Below are positions 1 to 5,484 of a stretch of 7,031 bases of DNA, one piece after another. Position numbers and translations under genes: made by a program. The notes below the pieces were generated by a model. It was not told the origin of the DNA and ran no database searches. It saw only the letters and a program-made list of their open reading frames with translations. Source of the DNA: CAIJXV01 sp964497135 (GTDB lineage Bacteria > Verrucomicrobiota > Kiritimatiellia > CAIKKV01 > CAIJXV01); the NCBI GenBank assembly GCA_964497135.1, contig CAZCDO010000196.1, positions 1 to 7,031 on the forward strand, in the 5' to 3' direction. The first letter of the stretch is position 1, and each line of letters begins with the position of its first letter.

Positions 1-280
1 CCTCATCGCCGGCCCCCACTCCACAGGCCCACATCGCGGCATGCAGAGCCGCCGTACCGTTGCAATAACCCAGAGCGTATTTCATCCCCATCCAAGTGCG
101 GAACTCGCGCTCGAATTCCTTGGTAATGGGAGTGCCGCTCATGGCACCGGCCCGCAAGACGTCCAAGACCGCTTTCTCGTCCTCGGCCGTCACAATCGGC
201 CAGCGAAACAGATCGCCTTCCGGCAACGTCACACTTTTCGGGCCGCCCAACAAGGCTAATTTTGATCGGATCTTTTTCAT
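1..280 (-). CDS. DegT/DnrJ/EryC1/StrS family aminotransferase, N-terminal part (second tandem copy, cut by window edge)
   Basis: Ninety-three codons are visible from an ATG at 280 to the left edge, with no stop. The protein starts MKKIRSKLALLGGPKSVTLP and aligns without gaps to the start of the neighbouring aminotransferase: 83 of 93 residues are identical, with changes at residues 4-6, 21, 24, 42, 62, 64, 66 and 69. The CNGTAALHAA block (residues 73-82), which binds the PLP phosphate in this fold-type I family, is intact. The catalytic lysine and the rest of the enzyme lie outside the window. The ATG overlaps the TGA of the upstream gene as ATGA, and AAAGGA sits 9 bases before it, so translation is probably coupled. 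The family transfers an amino group, usually from glutamate or glutamine, to a keto-sugar or keto-cyclitol. The substrate is unknown here, and whether this copy is full length cannot be seen. Confidence 0.88.
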   Translation of the reverse strand, partial: MKKIRSKLALLGGPKSVTLPEGDLFRWPIVTAEDEKAVLDVLRAGAMSGTPITKEFEREFRTWMGMKYALGYCNGTAALHAAMWACGVGAGDE

Positions 281-1596
281 TCGACGGAGTCCTTTAACTG
301 CGCGGCCTGTTCCGCCACCTTGCGATAGGCGGCCGCATATTGTTTGATGAGAGCCGGCTTGTCTTTCTTAAACCACGGCACCCCGATCACGGTCTCATTT
401 ACAGCTTCGGAGACCGGCAATGAACCCGGACCCTGGCGCACATCGCGCTGGCCAAAGGCGATCATCGTCGGCTTTCCCTGGTGGAACAGGTCGGCCGTGT
501 GAAAGACATTGTGCAGGTGGAGCGGGAAATTCGAACCCGGATGAGCCATTGGCACGCCTTCCGCACGAACCGCCTCGCAGAAATTACCCGCCGGCAATCC
601 CCCCAGTTCCTCCGCCCGGTAAAGGCCGCGCGCATAATACCAGCCGCCCATGGTGCTGCCCGATTTTTTCGAGGGGCGATGGGCCTTCAGGCCCGGCACG
701 CCTTCCAGGAGATCCCAAAACCGGTTCATGGCGGCCTGGATTTCCTTCATCCGCCGCGGGTAATACTTCAACTGGACCCGCCCCATCGCCGAACACGTCT
801 GGTTCATGCGATGCTTGGCTCCGCCCAGTGGCAACCCTGAAAATTGCTGGAGTTCATTGCTCGTGATCTGCTGATCAGCCTTGTTGTAGGTGGAGGCGAG
901 CCCCGTGCGTTCGTAATGGCCATAGGCCACGCACCGCTCATACAAATCGCGGTTATTGGTCACCATGATGCCCGCCTCGCCGATGGCGAAGCTTTTTCCC
1001 GACATCAGACTCATGGCCCCGATATCGCCGATTGTCCCCAGCAGCCGCCCCTTGTACAAGCCGCCCTGGGCATGCGACACATCCTCGATCACCTTCACCT
1101 TGTGCTTGCGGGCGATCCGCATGATTTTATCCATGTCGCAGGGATATCCGCAGTAATGCACCACGACGATGGCCCGGGTTTTCGGACCGATCCGGTGTTC
1201 GATATCCTCCGGATCGATGCACAGGGTATCGGCATCGATATCGGCAAAATTGACCGCCGCGCCGAGCGACAGGGCTGCCGTGCAACTCGCCCAATAGGTC
1301 ATGCTCGGACAGATCAGCTCATCCCCCGCCCCCACCCCGCAGGCCCACATCGCGGCATGCAGAGCCGCCGTGCCGTTGCAATAGCCCAGCGAGTATTTCG
1401 TTCCCAGCCAGGCGCGGAATTCTCGCTCGAACTCCTTGGTGATGGGGGTACCGCTCATGGCACCGGCCCGCACCACGTCCAGCACGGCTTTTTCGTCTTC
1501 GGCCGTCACGATCGGCCAACGGAAGATATCGCCATCCGGCAGGGTCACGCTCTTGGGCCCGCCCAACAGGGCGAGTTTCGGGCTGGTTTTTTTCAT
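277..1596 (-). CDS. DegT/DnrJ/EryC1/StrS family PLP-dependent aminotransferase
   Basis: This is a 439-residue fold-type I aminotransferase of the sugar or cyclitol aminotransferase family, probably cytosolic. Visible motifs include CNGTAALHAA (73-82, phosphate binding), ICPSMTYWAS (95-104), the VHYCGYPCDMD stretch (146-156), EDVSHAQG (171-178, with Asp172 expected to contact the PLP ring nitrogen) and SGKSFAIGEAGIMVTNN, whose Lys201 is the expected Schiff-base lysine. I chose the ATG at 1596 because the protein then begins MKKTSPKLALLGG, matching the tandem paralogue, and AAGGA lies 5 bases upstream. An in-frame ATG at 1626 would add ten residues with no strong ribosome site. The length is somewhat above the roughly 370-400 usual for the family. 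Its stop overlaps the start of the paralogue. The N-terminal LLGGPK and FRWPIVTAEDE pattern recalls glutamine:scyllo-inositol-type aminotransferases, but the substrate cannot be assigned. Confidence 0.93.
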   Translation of the reverse strand: MKKTSPKLALLGGPKSVTLPDGDIFRWPIVTAEDEKAVLDVVRAGAMSGTPITKEFEREFRAWLGTKYSLGYCNGTAALHAAMWACGVGAGDELICPSMTYWASCTAALSLGAAVNFADIDADTLCIDPEDIEHRIGPKTRAIVVVHYCGYPCDMDKIMRIARKHKVKVIEDVSHAQGGLYKGRLLGTIGDIGAMSLMSGKSFAIGEAGIMVTNNRDLYERCVAYGHYERTGLASTYNKADQQITSNELQQFSGLPLGGAKHRMNQTCSAMGRVQLKYYPRRMKEIQAAMNRFWDLLEGVPGLKAHRPSKKSGSTMGGWYYARGLYRAEELGGLPAGNFCEAVRAEGVPMAHPGSNFPLHLHNVFHTADLFHQGKPTMIAFGQRDVRQGPGSLPVSEAVNETVIGVPWFKKDKPALIKQYAAAYRKVAEQAAQLKDSVE

Positions 1597-1637
1597 TTGA
1601 GTCCTTGTTGAGTTCAAAGTTGCCATAGGATGATTCC

Positions 1638-1673
1638 GTCAAAAATAAGATAAATCCAGCCCGGCGTCATCAA
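1638..1673 (-). promoter_or_regulatory. candidate promoter of the aminotransferase pair
   Basis: On the minus strand TTGATG (1673-1668) is followed after exactly 17 bases by TCTTAT (1650-1645), giving 4/6 matches to the -10 consensus. Transcription would start near 1638, about 42 bases before the ATG at 1596. It lies in the 91-base gap after the propeller gene, where no obvious terminator hairpin is seen, so read-through from the upstream pair is also possible. That start would leave only about 12 bases before the alternative ATG at 1626, which also favours 1596. Confidence 0.35.
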
Positions 1674-1687
1674 TTATTTTGGTATTA

Positions 1688-3325
1688 TCAATGTCGCAGA
1701 CGGTAGAACCGCGCTCTCTCATCCGGCGCTTTCAGAACGTCGACCCGCCCGGTCGTGAGGCTGGGGATCCAATTGGTCACCGGATCCCAGTCTCCCGTCA
1801 TCAGATTGGTCGAGCTCTCCAGTTCAATCGTTTCCGACCGGGCCATGTCGTTGCAATCCAAAAACACGCTATCGGCGCCGACGGTCATTTCTGAAATCCA
1901 GGGGGGCGAAAACGCGCACATCCGGGCCGCATACATCTGATTGCGCCAACTCCCCATGAACCACACGCCGGGCACTTTATGCACCCCGAAATCACTGGCC
2001 CCTTTGAGGGTCCCCACCACCATCGCATCCCCATCGTTGAGCGTGGCGATTCCGTAAGCGTAATCGGTATAATCGCCCCCGGCCCGTGCGGCCCACAGGA
2101 ATTCGCCCTGGCTGCTCAGCTTGGTCACAAAGACATCGGCTGAATTGTTCCGGGCGACCACCTTGTGCGAGCCGAATTCAGCGGCGCCTTCGAACGCGCC
2201 ACAGATCAAGGCGGTGTCATAAACCCCACAGGAGATGGCATCGCCGGCCAGGGCGGCATTGGTGCCGGTGGCGTTGGTGGCCCAAAGAAAGGCTCCGTCC
2301 GGATCAAGCTTTGCAACGAACATATCCCGTGCCTGCTTGCTGGTGAGCAGAAACGGGCCAAAGCGGCCCCTAAGTCCAAACGTGCCGGTGATCAAAGCAT
2401 TGCCCTTCGAATCCATCACGATGGCATCCCCGCCGTCATCCAGCATGGTGAAATTGGTTTGCCCTCCCTGTACGGCCCATAGACCGTTGCCGTTCGGAGC
2501 GAGTTTCATCACGAACATATTCTCGGTTTGCGACGAAGCCGTGACCAGGGTGCTGGCACCCACCACCAGATTCGAGCCGGTGAAGGTGCCGATCACATAA
2601 ATGTTACTGGCGCCATCCACATCGACATCGCGCGGCATAACTAAACCCGTTTTAGTGGTTCGGCCATAGTTCACCCACAGATACTGCCCGTCCGGATCGA
2701 GTTTGGCGACGAAGTAACTCCAGTCGTTCAGGGTGTTCGTGAAAGGCCCGAACACGGCGTTCCCGGAACACTGGCCGACCACGATCACGTTGCCGGCGGG
2801 ATCGGAGGCCACTCCGTAAGCGACATCATCGCTCCCCCCACCGCCACGCACCGCCCAGAGAAAGGCGCCATCCAAACCCGCCTTGGCAATGAACACGTCG
2901 TAGTCATTCTGTGCGACTTGGAGGACGTGAGACCCAAAGGCAAGATTTCTAGAAAAATCGCCCGTAAGCAGAACATTACCCTGCGGGTCCAGGTCGATAT
3001 CCCGGACCCGGTCAAACATTGCTCCGGTTGCGCAATTAGCCCAAAGGTAGTCCCCGTGGGGGTTGACTTTAACCACAAAGACATCGGAAAAGCCATCGTA
3101 GGGGGACAGGACGTTGGTTCCAAAAACGTTGGTCTCACTAAACCAACCGGTGATATACGCATTACCCTGGGAATCGACGGCTACGGCCCGGGCGTCCACA
3201 TTGGTTTTCTGGGCCCAGAGCCAGGCCGGCTCGACCGCCCCGCTCTGAAGGGGGCCGAGAACGAGCTGACTCAACAGCATCCCGACAAAGAGATGGAGCC
3301 TATTCCCTGTGAACACGTCCGACAT
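1688..3325 (-). CDS. secreted SBBP-type seven-bladed beta-propeller protein
   Basis: A 545-residue exported protein of unknown function. Residues 1-30 look like a Sec signal peptide: Arg9, a hydrophobic run at about 10-27, and a likely cut after SGA30. Seven repeats of about 55-65 residues follow, starting near 45, 105, 167, 229, 297, 359 and 421. Most follow the SBBP pattern: (A/D)xxxDxxGNxxxxG, then FG, then (D)xFVxKLxPDGxxLWA. The last repeat lacks the closing LWA strand, and PAWLWAQKTN at 33-42 seems to supply it, as in a propeller ring closed by its N-terminus. The tail (about 480-545) has ESSTNLMTGDWDPVTN and ends RARFYRLRH, a module seen on many extracellular PVC-group proteins. I chose the ATG at 3325 over 3349 because AAGGGG precedes it by 7 bases and it follows the reductase stop by one base (TGAGATG). 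No catalytic motif is visible; a binding or surface role is a guess. Confidence 0.88.
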   Translation of the reverse strand: MSDVFTGNRLHLFVGMLLSQLVLGPLQSGAVEPAWLWAQKTNVDARAVAVDSQGNAYITGWFSETNVFGTNVLSPYDGFSDVFVVKVNPHGDYLWANCATGAMFDRVRDIDLDPQGNVLLTGDFSRNLAFGSHVLQVAQNDYDVFIAKAGLDGAFLWAVRGGGGSDDVAYGVASDPAGNVIVVGQCSGNAVFGPFTNTLNDWSYFVAKLDPDGQYLWVNYGRTTKTGLVMPRDVDVDGASNIYVIGTFTGSNLVVGASTLVTASSQTENMFVMKLAPNGNGLWAVQGGQTNFTMLDDGGDAIVMDSKGNALITGTFGLRGRFGPFLLTSKQARDMFVAKLDPDGAFLWATNATGTNAALAGDAISCGVYDTALICGAFEGAAEFGSHKVVARNNSADVFVTKLSSQGEFLWAARAGGDYTDYAYGIATLNDGDAMVVGTLKGASDFGVHKVPGVWFMGSWRNQMYAARMCAFSPPWISEMTVGADSVFLDCNDMARSETIELESSTNLMTGDWDPVTNWIPSLTTGRVDVLKAPDERARFYRLRH

Positions 3326-3326
3326 C

Positions 3327-4322
3327 TCAACGCCCCTTAAGCGCCGCATCGATCATCACCAATTCGTCAACGGTGAAGGTGCAATTCTTCAGCGCCCCCA
3401 CCGCATCCTCGATCTGCTCCACGCGGCTGGCGCCGATCAGTGCCGAGGTCATTCCCCCATGGCGCAACACCCAGGCCAACGCCATCTGCGCCAAGCTCTG
3501 CCCGCGGACCCGCGCCAATTCATTCAGCCGGCTAACGATGGCCACCGTCTCGTCGGTAATATGGGCCGGTTTCAAAAAACCGTGCGGCTTCGAGGCCCGG
3601 GATCCCTCGGGAATGCCATGCAAATATTTATCCGTCAACAATCCCTGTGCCAACGGGCAAAACCCGATACAGCCCATCCCCTCTTTTTCCAGGACACCCA
3701 ATAGATCGGGCTCGATCCACCGATTCAGCAGGGAATAGCTGGGCTGATGGATCAGGCAGGGCGTGCCCAATTCTCGCAACATTCGAGCCGCCGTCCGAGT
3801 CCCCTCCGCCGCATAACTGGAAATCCCCACATAGAGGGCGCGCCCGCTCCGGACGATGTAATCCAACGCCCCGAGCGTCTCCTCCAGCGGCGTATCGGGA
3901 TCGGGTCGGTGGTGATAAAAAATATCCACATAGTCCACCCCCATGCGCTTTAAACTCTGATCCAGGCTGGACACCAAGTATTTGCGCGAACCCCATTCGC
4001 CATAGGGCCCCGGCCACATCAAATACCCGGCCTTGGTCGAAAGAATCAATTCATCCCGCCAGGGCTTGAGATCGTTCTTCAAAATCCGGCCGAAATTCTC
4101 CTCGGCCGAACCGGGGGGCGGACCGTAATTATTGGCCAGATCAAAATGGGTGATCCCCAGGTCGAAGGCGCGCAGCGCCATCTTGCGGCCGTTCTCAAAA
4201 ACATCGACCCCGCCAAAATTATGCCACAACCCCAGCGAAATCGCCGGCAACTTCAAACCACTGCGTCCGCATCGATTGTAACGCATGTCAGCATACCGCG
4301 CATCCAATGGTTGATAGCTCAT
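3327..4322 (-). CDS. gpr: aldo/keto reductase, YghZ/Gpr-like (AKR14 type)
   Basis: A 331-residue NADPH-dependent aldo/keto reductase of the TIM-barrel fold, cytosolic. It shares long blocks with E. coli YghZ (Gpr, L-glyceraldehyde-3-phosphate reductase): SLGLWHNFG (29-37), DLANNYGPPPGSAEENFG (61-78), STKAGY with MWPGPYG (95-108), SRKYL, DQSLKRMG, ALYVGISSY, LIHQPSY and LAQGLLT. The expected catalytic tetrad is Asp61, Tyr66, Lys97 and His138. IGASRVEQIED (296-306) is the C-terminal cofactor-binding segment. The frame stays open upstream to 4529, but that extension passes through a perfect inverted repeat and resembles no reductase. The ATG at 4322 starts MSYQPLDARYADMRYNRCG, lining up with the E. 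coli N-terminus, and has GGGGG 5 bases upstream. Length fits the family. It is the first gene of a pair with the propeller gene. Orthology to Gpr is likely; the in vivo aldehyde substrate is not proven. Confidence 0.94.
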   Translation of the reverse strand: MSYQPLDARYADMRYNRCGRSGLKLPAISLGLWHNFGGVDVFENGRKMALRAFDLGITHFDLANNYGPPPGSAEENFGRILKNDLKPWRDELILSTKAGYLMWPGPYGEWGSRKYLVSSLDQSLKRMGVDYVDIFYHHRPDPDTPLEETLGALDYIVRSGRALYVGISSYAAEGTRTAARMLRELGTPCLIHQPSYSLLNRWIEPDLLGVLEKEGMGCIGFCPLAQGLLTDKYLHGIPEGSRASKPHGFLKPAHITDETVAIVSRLNELARVRGQSLAQMALAWVLRHGGMTSALIGASRVEQIEDAVGALKNCTFTVDELVMIDAALKGR

Positions 4323-4361
4323 AGTGACCCCCATTAGGTTGATCGACAAATTGACCGGTGA

Positions 4362-4397
4362 GTAAAAAAGAATGACGGTCCGGCAATGGAAAGTCAA
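4362..4397 (-). promoter_or_regulatory. candidate promoter of the reductase-propeller pair
   Basis: On the minus strand TTGACT (4397-4392) is a strong -35 match, and 17 bases later comes CATTCT (4374-4369), a poor -10 with 3/6 matches. The start would fall near 4362, giving a leader of about 40 bases before the ATG at 4322. The weak -10 keeps this tentative. Confidence 0.3.
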
Positions 4398-4402
4398 GGT
4401 TT

Positions 4403-4430
4403 TGCGGGACCCGGGGTGCCTGGTACCGCA
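4403..4430. repeat. small imperfect inverted repeat beside the large palindrome
   Basis: TGCGGGACC (4403-4411) and GGTACCGCA (4422-4430) pair over 9 bases with one mismatch around a 10-base loop. It sits 4 bases from the large inverted repeat at 4435-4501 and just upstream of the reductase promoter candidate. It may belong to the same element or be chance in GC-rich DNA. Confidence 0.35.
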
Positions 4431-4434
4431 GTGG

Positions 4435-4501
4435 GGTCGATTGGCAAACTGAACGCGCCCCCGGCGGAGCCGGGTAGGCGCGTTCAGTTTGCCAATCGAC
4501 C
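4435..4501. repeat. perfect 25-bp inverted repeat with nested 6-bp stem (REP-like palindromic element)
   Basis: The left arm 4435-4459 (inner end AACTGAACGCGCC) is the exact reverse complement of the right arm 4477-4501 (GGCGCGTTCAGTT at its inner end). The 17-base centre itself folds: CCCGGC (4460-4465) pairs with GCCGGG (4469-4474) around a GGA loop, leaving TA (4475-4476) as the only bulge. The 67-base unit therefore makes one long hairpin of 31 base pairs in either strand. It lies between two divergent genes and has no T-run on either side, so it is not a standard intrinsic terminator, and its position upstream of both genes argues against that role. It contains no attC-type GTTRRRY core. 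A dispersed extragenic palindrome, a miniature mobile element or a divergent regulatory structure are all possible. Confidence 0.9.
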
Positions 4502-4538
4502 TCGGGTGTTTCTGGTCCGGATTCAACACCCATTTGAC

Positions 4539-4573
4539 TTTACATTCAACCCGCAGGCCCTATTATGAATTAT
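4539..4573 (+). promoter_or_regulatory. candidate promoter of the CYTH gene
   Basis: TTTACA (4539-4544, 5/6) is followed after 16 bases by TATTAT (4561-4566, 5/6), predicting a start near 4573 and a leader of about 48 bases before the ATG at 4621. TGAATTATTCA (4566-4576), a small palindrome with 5-base arms, overlaps the predicted start and could be an operator, but it is short enough to be chance. Confidence 0.45.
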
Positions 4574-4620
4574 TCATTCAGGGACTCGATATCCGTCATC
4601 GAAACCACAGGCTGACATCC

Positions 4621-5328
4621 ATGCCCACTACCCTTCTCCAGGAAATCGAAACCAAGTTGCGGGTGGATTCCGCCCCGGAATTGGACCGGATTCACCAGTG
4701 GGTGTCCGATCGGGGCGGTCGCTGCTCCCCGCTCAAAATCCGGAATGTCCGGGACGACTATCTGGATACCCCCGATCATTGGTTTTACCGCGCCGGGGTG
4801 GCCTGCCGCATCCGGACCTTCACCCGGAGTGGACGCCGGGAACTCACCTTGAAAAGTCTCGTGCGCCCCAAAGCCGGACTCGCCTCCCGGACTGAATTCA
4901 CCGAGCCCTTGATAGGGACCGGGACCGGACGATATCCCTGCCGTTTACCGGGTCGCTCAATATCCCGTCAATTGCGTTCCGAATTGGGGAATCGAAAGGT
5001 CTGTTTGGTTTTCGGTCTGGATCAGCGTCGCCGGGTGTTCACCGCGATTTTCCCCAAAACCGGACTGAATATTGAAATCAGTCTGGACGAAACCCGACTG
5101 GCGAACACCGATCACCGGCTGTATATCGTCGAATTCGAGCTTCAACAAGGGAACGCCAAAGATCTTCGCGCCCTGACCCGTGCCTGTCGCCAGGCATTGG
5201 GAACCCGGAAGGAGCCGCCGTCTAAATTCGCCTGGGCATCCCGCCTATCGGGCATTCAATGGCCCGTCCCCCGGGCGAATCAGCAGAAGTTGACGAACAC
5301 CCGCCTTCACGACATCCTGCCGGAATAG
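4621..5328 (+). CDS. CYTH-domain protein (triphosphate tunnel family)
   Basis: A 235-residue cytosolic protein with one CYTH domain over about residues 6-208. The signature ExExK is EIETK (Glu8, Glu10, Lys12). Further tunnel residues expected for the family are visible: YLDTPD (47-52), CRIR (Arg63, Arg65), LTLK (Lys78), RTEF (Arg90, Glu92), NIEISLDETR (150-159), VEFELQQGN (170-178, acidic pair) and SKFAW (Lys202). CYTH enzymes bind a triphosphate group with divalent metal; members include thiamine triphosphatases, tripolyphosphatases, RNA triphosphatases and class IV adenylate cyclases. No CHAD domain follows, unlike YgiF-type proteins, so this is a stand-alone CYTH with a 25-residue tail. 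The frame is open back to 4489, but that would translate part of the inverted repeat; MPTTLLQEIETK is the natural N-terminus. The ribosome site before it is weak (CAGG about 11 bases away). The substrate cannot be chosen from sequence. Confidence 0.85.
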   Translation: MPTTLLQEIETKLRVDSAPELDRIHQWVSDRGGRCSPLKIRNVRDDYLDTPDHWFYRAGVACRIRTFTRSGRRELTLKSLVRPKAGLASRTEFTEPLIGTGTGRYPCRLPGRSISRQLRSELGNRKVCLVFGLDQRRRVFTAIFPKTGLNIEISLDETRLANTDHRLYIVEFELQQGNAKDLRALTRACRQALGTRKEPPSKFAWASRLSGIQWPVPRANQQKLTNTRLHDILPE

Positions 5329-5362
5329 CTCTAACCTGCCCTCTGCTCTCTTCTCAGGGCCA

Positions 5363-5389
5363 GGTTGTTCGTTGCTGGGTTGTTCGTTG
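5363..5389. repeat. 12-bp tandem direct repeat, period 15
   Basis: GGTTGTTCGTTG at 5363-5374 is repeated exactly at 5378-5389, separated by CTG. It lies in the convergent gap after the CYTH gene and encodes nothing recognisable. Confidence 0.7.
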
Positions 5390-5407
5390 GAGACGGGACC
5401 GTTGTGG

Positions 5408-5430
5408 GGGCGGCCGGTGGCCGCCCTTCT
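5408..5430 (+). terminator. GC-rich hairpin in the convergent gap, possible terminator of the CYTH gene
   Basis: GGGCGGCC (5408-5415) and GGCCGCCC (5419-5426) form a perfect 8-bp stem with a GGT loop, followed by TTCT on the plus strand. It lies 80 bases after the CYTH stop and 42 bases beyond the stop of the opposing gene. The T-run is poor, so a strict intrinsic terminator is uncertain; it could also be part of the local repeat cluster. Confidence 0.4.
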
Positions 5431-5435
5431 CCGCT

Positions 5436-5484
5436 CTCTGCCCTCTGCTCTCTGCTCCCTGCCCTATGCCCCCGGCCCTCTGCC
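5436..5484. repeat. heptanucleotide array, consensus CTCTGCY, seven units
   Basis: Seven units follow with an exact period of 7 and no gaps: CTCTGCC, CTCTGCT, CTCTGCT, CCCTGCC, CTATGCC, CCCGGCC and CTCTGCC. The array runs into the opposing coding sequence: the TAG stop of the metalloenzyme gene (5466-5464) lies in unit five and its last six codons lie wholly in units five to seven. Such heptamer arrays resemble the short tandemly repeated sequences known from cyanobacterial genomes in form only; no relation is implied. Confidence 0.75.

Larger units (their letters stand above)
5336..5453. repeat. 16-bp direct repeat flanking an 86-base insert
   Basis: CTGCCCTCTGCTCTCT occurs exactly at 5336-5351 and 5438-5453. 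Between the copies lie the GTTGTTC repeat and the GC hairpin. The second copy is part of the heptanucleotide array at 5436-5484, so the first is best read as a short separate stretch of the same array. A target duplication around an inserted element is the alternative. Confidence 0.6.

Noticed and set aside
844..1611. A 255-codon open frame on the plus strand opposite the aminotransferase
   Set aside because: It is an antisense shadow in GC-rich DNA; the minus-strand protein has clear family motifs and the plus-strand product has none.
4435..4501. Integron attC site or intrinsic terminator
   Set aside because: No GTTRRRY/RYYYAAC cores and no flanking T-run; the element lies upstream of both flanking genes rather than after a gene end.
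4323..4529. N-terminal extension of the reductase reading frame upstream of 4322
   Set aside because: It translates the inverted repeat, has no similarity to reductases, and the start at 4322 lines up with the E. coli homologue.
4489..4620. N-terminal extension of the CYTH reading frame from 4489
   Set aside because: It begins inside the inverted repeat and would start upstream of the likely promoter; the CYTH signature begins at once after the ATG at 4621.
5436..5484. CRISPR-like array
   Set aside because: The units are 7 bases long with no spacers, so this is a simple tandem repeat.
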